Source of the DNA: Symbiodinium natans
Taxonomy: Eukaryota; Sar; Dinophyceae; Suessiales; Symbiodiniaceae
Length of the DNA: 64,000 nucleotides
Direction of reading: 5' to 3'
Assembly: GCA_905221605.1 (NCBI GenBank)
Contig: CAJNDS010002213.1
Location: 186,001 to 250,000, forward strand
Below the pieces are notes generated by a model that saw only the letters and a list, made by a program, of their open reading frames with translations, was not told the DNA's origin and made no database searches. The position numbers and the translations under genes were made by a program. The first letter of the stretch is position 1. Each line of letters opens with the position of its first letter. This document shows, in pieces, positions 32,960-43,500 of the stretch.

Positions 32960-34170
32960 TTTAGAGTTTAGGGTTTCACAGGAAACCCCCATGTCTGGGA
33001 CTCTGGCCACGATGGCTCGCGCCACTGTTGGCGGCACCTGTGCCGCTCATCAGCAGGGTTTTACCTACCTAAACAAGGCTGTTAGTGTTACCATGCAGAT
33101 AGCCATACTGGGACATGCCCATGAACCTCCAAGTAGGTTTGCAACTCTGAGACCTGACATAGAACATCACTTAACGCCGCCCAAGAAACTTACATTAGTA
33201 GGTTGCCTTCCGGATTATGTTTTCCTGTTCGTTTCTTCGGGATATATGTCTACATGTATATATAGATATATGTGTTGATATTCATGATACTATTCATATT
33301 TGTAAATGTGTACGTATTTGTGTTCTCTTGAAAGGTAGGTTGTTTGGGCTACAAGTAGGCTGAGCGTTAAGCGCATCAGTTGTGCTCCCCATTTCTCCAA
33401 GGTTTTAAGCCATTTAAGGATTCAGGGCTTTCCTCATCGCGGGAAGAGGCCCCTGAAAGAAGCCAAGCTGAACCTCCTCGGGTGCTCGATGAGCAAACTG
33501 AGTGAGACCTAAACCCTAAATACATGTTGCATTTGGGATGTTCCCCCTTATGCTAACAGTCCTTCATAGGGATTCTATCGGGGGTGCTCTAATCCCTATT
33601 CAGGACTCCTCCGAACATCGAACGCCTGACGGGAATCACGGACACAAGGAAGCCCCTCACCTAGCATGGACAAGTTCCGTAAGCCTTAGAGACCGCAAGC
33701 CCGGGCAAAACGGGACTTGAAGTGTCTGTTACCCAAAATCTGGGTACCCAGTACTTTCGGAAACCCCCAAGTCAGGATCGCGCCAAGCTCTTTTTCGGAC
33801 AGGCGAGTGTGCGTAGCCCATCCCCACTCATGCAGCCGGGTCATTGACATTCTTTGGTCATTGGCCCTACACGCTGAAGATCCCGAAGCCCTAAACATCC
33901 CGAAGCCGTAAGCACATCGTAAGCACTAAACAGCCCTAAATTCTATAAACTCAAGTCCATCATCAGAGGCATAGAAATTGGCAACCACTGCTCGCGAGAC
34001 AGGTACTGCATCCTGCTTGCAAGGTTAAACCACGAAACCCTATAGACCCTAAAAGCCCCAACCTTTATTCACCAGAAAACTTCAACCCCAAACAGTCCCC
34101 GTATTTGCCTATTTCCAGGGCTCAGCCCTGTTTGTGCTGGGGTTATGACTTACCAGTTTGATATATGGAT
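32960..34170. other. unique stretch with one family A foldback
   Basis: Mostly single-copy. The plus frame 32991-33278 has no motif. The foldback lies at 33535-33618. Confidence 0.55.
33535..33618. mobile_element. foldback family A, right arm degraded
   Basis: Left arm GGGATGTTCCCCCTTATGCT is near consensus. The right side runs to GGACTCCTCCGAACATC. Confidence 0.65.
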
Positions 34171-34172
34171 AC

Positions 34173-34345
34173 ATAGAAAGAGAGTATAGTACACACACAC
34201 ATATAAGGATATCTATATATATATATATACACATGTATGTATACACACACACACCTACCTACCTACCTACCTACATATACCATACATATATATATATATG
34301 TATATAGAGAGAGAGATATACATAAGTAGATACATGCATGCATAC
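34173..34345. repeat. AT/CA-rich low-complexity tract
   Basis: (CA)n, (TA)n, (CTAC)n and GATA-like short runs. Confidence 0.9.
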
Positions 34346-34479
34346 CCTTAAACCTTAACCCTAACCCTAAGCATAAGCCACACTTGCACTCTCAGGGCCG
34401 GCGAATTGCCTGGGTGAGCTGATTTTGAGACCCCATGGGATGCCAGGCTCCCGACAATGCACAAAAGGGTCGTTTTTTG

Positions 34480-34557
34480 CAGGGTTTAGGGTTTAGGGTT
34501 TAGGGTTTAGGGTTTAGGGTTTAGGGTTTAGGGTTTAGGGTTTAGGGTTTAGGGTTT
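34480..34557 (+). repeat. interstitial telomere array
   Basis: About 11 TTTAGGG units. Confidence 0.97.
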
Positions 34558-34691
34558 CGCGCCGACAATGCGAAAGGGCATTTTGCAAGGGCAAAAAATA
34601 TATCGAGGCATGCGAGGGCTGCAGAGTTCAGGGCGAGGATTGGGACTCTGGCCATGGAACTCCGTGCGCTATCCAGCTGCGACCCAAAGCT

Positions 34692-34868
34692 AATTATTAG
34701 TATGATTAGTATGATTAGTATATATTAGTATTATTAGTATTATTAGTATTACTAGTATTATTAGTATTATTAGTATTATTAGTATTATTAGTATTATTAG
34801 TATTATTAGTATTATTAGTATTATTAATATTATGAGTATTATTAGTATTATGAGTATTATTAGTATTG
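34692..34868 (+). repeat. 9-bp array ATTAGTATT
   Basis: About 18 units, with a few GATTAGTAT or ATGAGTATT variants. Confidence 0.95.
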
Positions 34869-35503
34869 ATGGCTGTGGTCCACTGCTCGTCGCCCTTTTC
34901 ATCCGTTCATTGCGTGCGGTCAAGAAAGTTGAAAAGCGCATTTGCTGACCCTCAACTCCAACCCTCAGCCCGAGTGCGTTGCAGCATACAGTCTTGAGGC
35001 CCCTCCCCGTTGCCTTGCCCACTCCGCACCCCCGTCCTCTGGGGCGCAGGCGCCCTGTGGCGTGAAGCCGTAGCCTGCCCAAGCCCTACATACGAGTGAC
35101 CCTATAACCCCTCTCAAGGAACCCTAAACCCTAAACCCAAAACCCTAAACCCGAAACCCTAAACCCTAAACCCTAAACCCCAAACCCCAAACCCCTCTCA
35201 ATCTGCAGCTTCCAGGGCCGAAGTTTACCTCACAACGAAACGTACATGGCAGTTGTGGGTACTAGGTTCTGCAGGAACCTAGCAGAGGATGTGGCTTTCG
35301 TTTAGGGTTTAGGGTTTAGGGTTTAGGGTTTAGGGTTTAGGGTTTAGGGTTTAGGGTTCAGGGTTTAGGGTTTAGGGTTTTAGTGTGGGTTCTGAGGGAT
35401 GACACCGAACCAAGAAAGGCAATAAGGGTGCTGTAGGCTACTGGGCACCCTGGGCTCAACCACAAAAACTGTCCCGGAAAGCCCTAAATCCTAAACCCTA
35501 ATA

Positions 35504-35651
35504 TGTGGGGGTCTCTCAAATTAGGGGTACCTTAAAGGGTTTAGGGTTTAGGGTTTAAGTACCTTATTCTGATCCTCATAAAGGAATCCTACTATTTGGG
35601 GGTTTCTATTGGGGTCCCTTAATTGCGGAACCCCCCCCCCCCCCATATGTG
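35504..35651. mobile_element. foldback family B carrying a telomere-repeat insertion
   Basis: Arms ATATGTGGGGG / CCCCCATATGTGG. Inside the left arm a 24-bp TTTAGGG tract (35535-35558) is flanked by GTACCTTA on both sides. The right arm has a 14-C run. Confidence 0.65.
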
Positions 35652-35924
35652 GTGGGCACATCTTGCCTCGCCTACAAGATTGAGAAAAAAAAAAACGGCT
35701 CTCACCGAAGCCACACCCCGCAAGAACCCTAAACCCTAAACCCTAAACCCTAAACCCTAAACCCCTAACCCTAAACCCTAAACCCTAGACCCTACTTCAA
35801 AGCCATGCCCGGGTTCTGGGGCGCTGGGCCATGGGGCGTACGACGTTTCCAGCTGAACGGGCGCTAAAACCCCAGAAGATCACTGACAGCCTAAGGCTCG
35901 GAATGCTGCCCCTGAATACCAGCA

Positions 35925-35999
35925 CAGCCTTTAGAGGGATGATCTCATCGGGGTACTAGAATCCCTATTACGGACTGTTAGTATCAGGAGGAACATCCC
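35925..35999. mobile_element. foldback family A, left arm truncated
   Basis: The right arm is complete (GGACTGTTAGTATCAGGAGG then AACATCCC). The left outer arm is missing. Confidence 0.65.
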
Positions 36000-36045
36000 T
36001 ACACCCTAAACCCTAAACCCTGAACCCTAAACCCTAAACCCTAAC

Positions 36046-36112
36046 CCCTCAGCGCCTTCGGGGCTGACTTCGGGCGCATAGCTTCCACTGTACGGCGGCG
36101 CCCGACCGAGAT
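36046..36112 (-). CDS. candidate exon, disordered segment
   Basis: 67 nt, phase 1 to 2, acceptor tcgggctcag, donor GG|GTTAGG (telomere-like). It encodes LGRAPPYSGSYAPEVSPEGA and E. No family recognised. Confidence 0.35.
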
Positions 36113-36133
36113 CTGAGCCCGAGAAGCCCACAC

Positions 36134-36193
36134 CTGGCGGCTTGCTGATGTGAGAGGCATGGTCTGGCGGCTTGCTGATGTGAGAGGCATGGT
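36134..36193. repeat. 30-bp tandem duplication
   Basis: CTGGCGGCTTGCTGATGTGA GAGGCATGGT occurs twice without a gap (36134-36163, 36164-36193), next to the 36195-36312 TTTAGGG array. Confidence 0.9.
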
Positions 36194-36194
36194 T

Positions 36195-36312
36195 GCGGTT
36201 TAGGGTTTAGGGTTTAGGGTTTAGGGTTTAGGGTTTAGGGTTTAGGGTTTAGAGTTTAGGGTTTAGGGTTTAGGGTTTAGGGTTTAGGGTTTAGGGTTTA
36301 GGGTTTAGGGTG
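36195..36312 (+). repeat. interstitial telomere array
   Basis: About 17 TTTAGGG units, one TTTAGAG. Confidence 0.97.
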
Positions 36313-36859
36313 TAGAGTATGAGGTTTGGGGTTTCGGGTTTGACCTTTAGAGCTTAGGGTTGGGTTTGGGGTTTGACGTTTGGGGCTTCGGGTCTCGCTA
36401 CCCGACACCTGAAACCCTGCATCAACCCAACGCACGAAGGGGGCTGACCACAAAAGACCTTAAGCCCCTTCAACCTTCCACCCTGAACCCTAAGCCCCGG
36501 AGTTCCATAAACAACAACAACAAACATCCAAAAGCCCAAAACTATCTGCAGACCCTCCCCTTGCCCACAAAGTACCTTTGAAGATGGGTTTCTATACTGA
36601 ACTTGGAGACCCAGCAAAAACTACCAATTTTTGCTGTTTCTTTGGAATTATAGTACCCAAAAGTACCCCTAAGGTTTAGGGTTTAGGGTCTAGGGTTTAG
36701 GGTTTAGGGTTGAGGGTTGAGGGTTGAGGCCCTTGATCATGGGGACTTCGAGGCGCCATCCGCGGAGGCCTCGGGCCGGAGGTGTTTCTGGTGTCAGAAC
36801 AGGCACTGTTTAGGGTTTAGGGTTTAGGGTTTAGGGTTTCGGGTTTAGGGTTTGGGTAC

Positions 36860-36893
36860 TCCTCCTCGGCGAGCGGGATCTGAGAGCGGATCG
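36860..36893 (-). CDS. candidate micro-exon joined to 37353-37437
   Basis: 34 nt, phase 1 to 2, acceptor gaccctatag, donor GA|GTACCC, encoding IRSQIPLAEE. The phase matches the exon at 37353-37437, giving a continuous acidic helix-like segment. Confidence 0.35.
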
Positions 36894-37352
36894 CTATAGG
36901 GTCGGGCAGCCACCCGCCCCCCCCCACCCCGGAATGGTTTTTTTGACAGGTGTGTGGGCGCGGACGGAGGCGCGGTTACGGAATCCAAATGCTGAGCCCC
37001 CCCTCCGGGAGCTGCATTGGGCCAGGCCGAGGCAGGTCGCGTAGCGTCAGAATCAGAGTACCTTAAGAGCCCAACACGACTGTCTTAGCCGGCTTCTCCG
37101 GAATCCTACACAAACCCTGTATTCCCTTAGCCTCACAAGGACTTAGCCTCACAAGGACTGCAAACCATCAAACCCCGAAACACTCATAAACCCTAAACCC
37201 TGACCCCTAAGCCTCGAGTTTCAGGGCTACACTCCAAACCCTAAACCCTAAACCCTAAACCCTCAACCCTAAACCCCTAAACCCCTAAACTCCTGAACCC
37301 CAGAACCCCTAAACCCCTAAACCCCTAAACCCTATACCCTAAACCCCCAAAC

Positions 37353-37437
37353 CCTCATTCCTTTTCTCCTCTTCTTCGCTGGTGTCTCCCGAACACTCTG
37401 CAGGCGCGTCCCTGCGTAGGGCTTCGGCCAGGGCAGC
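37353..37437 (-). CDS. candidate exon, Glu-rich
   Basis: 85 nt, phase 0 to 1, acceptor cgaagccgcag, donor G|GTTTGGGG. It encodes AALAEALRRDAPAECSGDTS and EEEEKRNE. The antisense frame contains a stop, so the minus strand is favoured. No family recognised. Confidence 0.4.
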
Positions 37438-37766
37438 CTGCGGCTTCGAAAAAAGGGGGCCCTAAGAGGGCTTTTGAGGGGATTCGGGGGCTGAGGGGGG
37501 TAGGGTTGAGGGTTGAGGGTTGAGGGGTTTTGGGGGTTAGGGGTATTGGGGGTATTGGGGGTATTGGGGGGTATTGGGGGGTATTGGGGGGTTTAGGGTT
37601 TAGGGTTTAGGGTTTAGGGTTTAGGGTTTAGGGTCACGTGTCCTTCGTCCCTTTAATGCGGCGTCTTAGGTCCTACAAGGGGGTTAATGCTTCAGGGTTC
37701 AGGCTTCGATTTTGGACCTTGGACTTGTGGTGGATAGTTTGAGGAGGGCTTCGGGTTTAAGGGTTG

Positions 37767-37851
37767 GGGTTTAGGGTTTAGGGTTTAGGGTTTAGGGTTT
37801 AGGGTTTAGGGTTTAGGGTTTAGGGTTTAGGGTTTAGGGTTTAGGGTTTAG
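37767..37851 (+). repeat. interstitial telomere array
   Basis: About 12 TTTAGGG units; the last array before the duplicated block. Confidence 0.97.
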
Positions 37852-38194
37852 GGCAAAATCGGTTGGCACGATACGGAGACATGTGACGAAGCAGACGAAC
37901 TGCTCTGGTGCAAGAACTAGCAGGGCTTCTGTAAAAAGTTAAAGTTAGAACCCGAGCCCCTTAACCGCAACCGCACGGCCCCCGGCCCCCAATTCTAGTT
38001 CCTGCTTTTCTGTACAACGAACTTAAACCTTACACCATGTAAACCCTAGACTCATTCTTTGTGTAACCGTTGAAGTTATGTCAACTTCCCGCAAGTGGCT
38101 CGCATGCCTTTTCCTCCACAGAATCCTCTGTCTGCCATGGCCATGTTGCGCTCTGATCTTCGGGGGCTGTCCTGCGTTTAGGGCTTGGGTCCCC

Positions 38195-38440
38195 TAAACC
38201 CTATAAACCCTATAAACCCTATAAACCCTATAAACCCTATAAACCCTATAAGCCCTATAAACCCTATAAACCCTATAAACCCTATAAACCCTATAAACCC
38301 TATAAACCCTATAAACCCTATAAGCCCTATAAACCCTATAAGCCCTATAAACCCTATAAACCCTATAAACCCTATAAACCCAATAAGCCCTATAAACCCA
38401 ATAAGCCCTAATAAAACCCTACATATAAACCCTATGACCT
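38195..38440 (-). repeat. 9-bp array ATAAACCCT (copy 1)
   Basis: About 26 CCCTATAAA units, some CCCTATAAG or CCCAATAAG. A homogenised 9-bp relative of the telomere repeat. Confidence 0.95.
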
Positions 38441-38908
38441 AGCATTGGAGCCCTTGCTCAGGCCGCCACGGGAAGGATGAATGCGGCTTCCATTGAATCC
38501 GCAAGTCCTTCGGTCTAGGGTTTAGGGTTTAGGGTTTAGGGTTTAGGATTTAGGGTTTAGGGTTTAGGGGTCAAGGGTTTAGGGTTTAGGGTAATTAAAG
38601 GGTTTGGGGTTTGGGGTTAAAGGGTTTAGGGTTTTTAAGTTCGAGGTTCCGGGGATGTTGCTTTGCTCGGAAGTTGAAGACCCCGGCCTCGGCCTGCGAA
38701 CCCAAACCCTCACGATCGAGGGTTCCTTCTCTAAGGGAGGGGTTCGGGATTGGGACCCTAAACCCTAAACCCTAAACCCTAAAACCCTAAACCCTAAACC
38801 CTAAACCCTGAACCCTAAGCCCTGAACCCTGAACCCTAAACCCTAAACCCCTAAACCCTCAACCGGTGTAATATGAGAGAACGACGCAGCAACTCTCCCC
38901 CCCTCCAG

Positions 38909-38973
38909 GCTCCTTCTGGAAGATTGCGAGCGACGGCGCGTGCCTTCAAAGCGGACACCTGGCATGCGCCCAG
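38909..38973 (+). CDS. candidate exon with strong splice sites (copy 1)
   Basis: 65 nt, phase 1 to 0. The acceptor has a long pyrimidine tract (aactctcccccctccag); the donor is GCCCAG|GTTGAG. It encodes SFWKIASDGACLQSGHLACA and Q. GC is 16/21 at third and 12/21 at first positions. It lies on the opposite strand to, and beyond the 3' end of, the spermidine synthase-like gene, so the two would be convergent. Confidence 0.4.
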
Positions 38974-40565
38974 GTTGAGGGCTTTTAGGGTTTCTAGGGG
39001 CTTTTAGGGTCTCTAGGGTCTTTAGGGGTTAGGTTTAAGGTTAGGGCTTTTAGGGTTTCTAGGGTTTTTAGGGTCTCTAGGGTCTTTAGGGTTTTGAGGG
39101 GTTAGGTTTAAGGTTTAAGGTTTCGGGTTCTAGGGTTCTAGGGTTTGGGGTTTAGGGCGTTTAGGGGGGGGGGGGGGGGGTTAGGGACCCTAAACCCTGA
39201 ACCCTGGCCCCACATCCCAAGAAAGATAGCACTGGAAGATGTGACTGCAATCTCAGGAGCTATACTGTTATTTGATATTTGAGGTACAGTACTGAACTTC
39301 TAAGAACTACCTACGAACTTCCCTGAGCCCAACTTTTCAATTTGACCAGGGAGGGAGGGGAGGGGGCAATCCAGACTCATCAAACACCCAGGAATCGCAG
39401 ACCCTAAGCCCCACACCCTACGCCCTACACCCTACGCCCTAAACCCTAAGTCCTAAACCCGAAACCCCTAAACCCTAAACCCTAAACCCTAAACCCTACA
39501 CCCGACCGCCCTGGCCTCCGGCGCACGCCCTGGCTCGTACAGGTTTTTGGGTTCGGTCGCACTCTTGTTTTGAGGTTCCCTTGCCGTGTAGCGCGTTTTG
39601 GGTTGAGGGGAGGGGGGGGGGGGGGGGGGGGGGGGTTAAGGGCTTGAAGACATTTGGGGCGGTTTAAGGGGTTTCTGGAGTAGGGTTTAAGGTGAGGTTA
39701 GCGCGTTTTGGGTTGAGGGGGCTTAAGGGCTTTAAGGGCTTCAGGCGGCTTAGGGGGATTCTGGTTTAGGATTTGGAGTTTAGGCTTTGGGGGGTTGAGG
39801 GTGCTTAAGGGCCTTTGGGGTTTACATAGGGTTCAAAAGGCCGCTGAGAGTAGGGCTCCGACTTGGGTCTTCTGAAACATCGCTGAAGGGTGAGGGGGGG
39901 AGATGCCGAGGTCTCGAGCACACGACATTCTGAACTCTGAGGGCCAAAGACTGTAAGGAGCAAAAGAGGGTTTAGGGTTTAGGGTTTAGGGCTTCGGAGA
40001 TCAGGTACACATCCAAACCTTTCTGCCCGAAGCCCCAGCATTCCTGCATGCAGCTGCCGGCATGTTCCTCGGACGTCGGACATCAAGGCCACCCGAAACA
40101 GACCCTGCAAGCCCTACACCCCCAACCAACCCTAAACCCAACCAACCCTAAACCCTAAACCCTAAACCCTAAACCCTAAACCTTAAACCGCAGACCCTGA
40201 ACCCGACACCCTACACCAAAAACCGAAGCGGCACCTGTTCCAGGCGCGTCGGCAAGGCAGCGGAGACACCTCCAGGGGCTTTGGGGGCGTTGTGACTCAC
40301 GGGCTTAGGGTTCAATATTTAGGGTTTGGGGTTTAGGCTGTAGGGTTCAGGATTTAGGGTTCAGGATTTAGGGGCTGGGACTTAGGGTTTGGGATTTAGG
40401 TTACAGGATTTCGGGTTGGCCTTTTGACTGTGAGACTCAAGGACACTCAAGTCGTAGATGGTTGCTGTGGGTCCTGGGTCCAGGTTCGAGGGCAATCATA
40501 TCTACATATCGACATACAACTACATCTTTTGCATTCGCCTAAGCCCTAAACCCTAAACCCCAAAC

Positions 40566-43500
40566 CCTTAAAGGGATGCTGAGGGTGCTCGGGTCTAAGC
40601 TATTGGTCAGCCAGGGGCTCCCGTCAAGGAACCTTCGTGTCGTGATGCTCTTTGGACCGTTAGGGTTAAGGGTTAAGGGTTAAGGGTTAAGGGCTAAGGG
40701 TTAAGGGTTTAGGGTTTAGGGTGTTGGGTTTAGGGTTTAGGGCTCGTATCTAGACCCACGAATCGCCTAGGGATAGAAAGGGTCTACTTTGTGAACCTAA
40801 ACCCTAATCCCATACTCAGAACCAGTAACTTTCTAGGCCCAAGAGTGGCCAGGGAATAGAAAGGGTGCCCTTTTTGGTTTAAAGGGGCTTATGAGGGAAC
40901 CCAAACCCTAAAAAAGGGAATAAGGGCCGACTCTGGGTCCCTAGTACTGGCTCTTAGGAGGGAATTCCAGACCTCCAAAAAACACCCGAAGCCATCCTAA
41001 ACCCTAAACCCTAAACCCTAAACCCTAAACCCTAAACCCTAAGCCCGAAGCCCGAAACCCGAAACCCTAAACCCGAAGCCATGATGGCTCGGCGGGGCGC
41101 CGATTGGTGCTTTTGCTCGCCACGGCAAAGACGGCGAGGCCACCGTAGGAAGGGATCTCCTGATCTCTGGCTCAGGAATTTCTGTTTTCATGGGGGGTAG
41201 CAGGCTTCAGCAAGGTTTTCTTGGTGTTTACTAGTTGCACCACCAGGAGCCCTCACAAGGGACCCCTAATTTTGAGAAACCCCGCTAGGGCTTTGGTAGG
41301 GCGGAAGTCCTGCAGACCTTCTAAACCCCCCTGAACCCCCCCAAACCCGTGGATTTAGGGATTGAACGCTTCGAGCTGAGGCCCCTGGCGGCTGTGTAGG
41401 CGCGAGCCATGCTGAAGCCAGCCTCCAGAAGTATGAGTTCACCCTAAACCCTAAACCCTGAACCCTAAACCCGAAACCCGAAACCCTAAACCCTAAACCC
41501 GAAACCCTAAACCTTATTGTGGGGGCTAAGCCCTATAAGCCCAAAGCCTCTTCCTGTGCTTCCTGGTGGTTCCTTCAGGTTCGGATCCAGGGGCATGCGT
41601 GCCCACTACAATCTTTAGGGGTTTACAGCTTTAGGGGTGGGATGTTCCCCCTTAAACTAACCGTCCTTAGCAGGGATTATAATAGGGGGGTAGGACTGTT
41701 AGTATAAGGGGGAACATCCCAAAATTTTGGGGTTTAGTTTCTTGTTTGAGGGTGGGGGGGTTGGCTTGCAGGGCTTAGGGCCTAAACCCTAAACCCTAAA
41801 CCCTAAACCCTAAACCCTAAACCCTAAACCCTAAACCCTAAACCCTAAACCCTAAACCCTAAACCCTAAACCCTAAACCCTAACCCTAAACCCTAAACCC
41901 TAGACTCCCACGGTGAGCCGGACGATGCCTCGGCCAGCCGTGCAAGGCCAACTGCCACTGAGGGGGAGAAGGCCAGGCCGTCTGGACGCCTCGTTTCGGG
42001 TTTAGGGTTTAGGGTTTAGGGTTTAGGGTTTAGGGTTTAGGGTTTAGGGTTTAGGGTTTATCAGGATCGGCAGACATGACCGCGAACCGGTTTTAGGGTG
42101 TTGTGGATGGTGTGTATATATCGATGTACATATCTATGTATTTATTGACCACAACTCTTGGTAGCCCACAAAGGAAACTACACTTGCGGAGGTCTGGGTA
42201 AAATCTGAATCCGAGAGCCTAGACAGCCAACCCCTAATCTGTGGCCTAGGCCCCAAACTCAGTCTTTCGGGCTAAGGGATTCCAGGGCCTAATCTCAAAA
42301 ACAAAACCCAAGGGTTTAGGGTTTAGGGTTTAGGGTTTAGGGTTTAGGGTTTAGGGTTTAGGGTTCAGGGTGTAGGGTTTAGGGTTTGGGGTTGAGGGTT
42401 TAGGATACCCTGCAGCCCCGAAGCCGTTCCCTAGGTGCTCCCAAAGCCCGAGATGCACGAGCCCACCCTAAACCCTAGACCCTAGACCCTAGACCCTAAA
42501 CCCTAAACCCTAAACCCTAACCCGAAACCCCAAACCCTAAACCCTAAACCCTAAACAGTGACTGCTCCACATGCTTCCACGGGGCACGACGCAGGCACCA
42601 AGCTGTGTGGAGAGAATGCCGTCATCCTTCAGGCGGTGCAGGCCTGAGTCTACAGCGGCTTTGGGAATATCTATTCAACCCAAACCCCTAAACCCCTAAA
42701 CCCCTAAACCCCTAAACCCCTAAACCCCTAAAACCCTAAACCCCTAAACCCTTGGGGGGCGCTTCTTGGGGTGCAGGGCTTGGAGCTAACTTTAGAGTGT
42801 GCATTTTGGGGATTGCGCGGTTTTTTGGGGGGCATGCGACCCTCTAGGAGTTGGCTGAAGCCCGCTCCTGGCACAGGCTCTGTGGTGGAGGGCTCTGAAG
42901 AGGGAGTTTGCCGGTTTAAGGAGTTTAGGGTTTAGGGTTTAGGGTTTCAGGGTTTAGGGTTCTGAAGAGGGAGTTTGCCGGCTTAAGGAGTTTAGGGGTT
43001 AGGATGTAGGGTTTAGGGCTGCTTTCCTGCAGCCTGTAAGTGGTAACTATTCCTTCTCAAAGAGCTCCAGAAGTTCGTGATTGATTCTCTACCCAAAAGC
43101 CCTAAACTTCAAACCCTCAAGCGCCTAACCCCCCCCCCCCCCCCCAAGAGCCGGCAGGTCTCAAAGCTTGTGGGGCTTTGCGCGGCCAGGAGCCGGACAG
43201 CCAGCAAAGAAGCTCTTGCCCCACAGGTGATCACTCCTGCGCAAACGGGGCCGCGGAGGCCTGGTGAGAGCAGTGGCTTCGCGGGCCCACACCCTCCGAA
43301 AACAAAAACAAGGCCGGAAGATTCTGGTCACGGGGATCCCCCCCCCCCCCCCCCCCCCCTAAACCCTCAACCCCCGACCTTTCCTCCAAACAAAAAAGAG
43401 TTTCGGTTTCGGAGCCTTGGAATATAAACTTCCCTACTTAAGATCCTGTCCTGGCCCTGCGGCATCTGGACCTTGAATCCCTCTAAGACCCTAGATAAGG

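Noticed and set aside
43150-43260. Exon-like minus-strand frame (VITCGARASLLAVRLLAAQS) between exons 5 and 6
   Set aside because: It looked convincing, but the family's next motif (LKDDGIL) is in the following segment and joins exon 5 directly. Kept as a warning about false positives.
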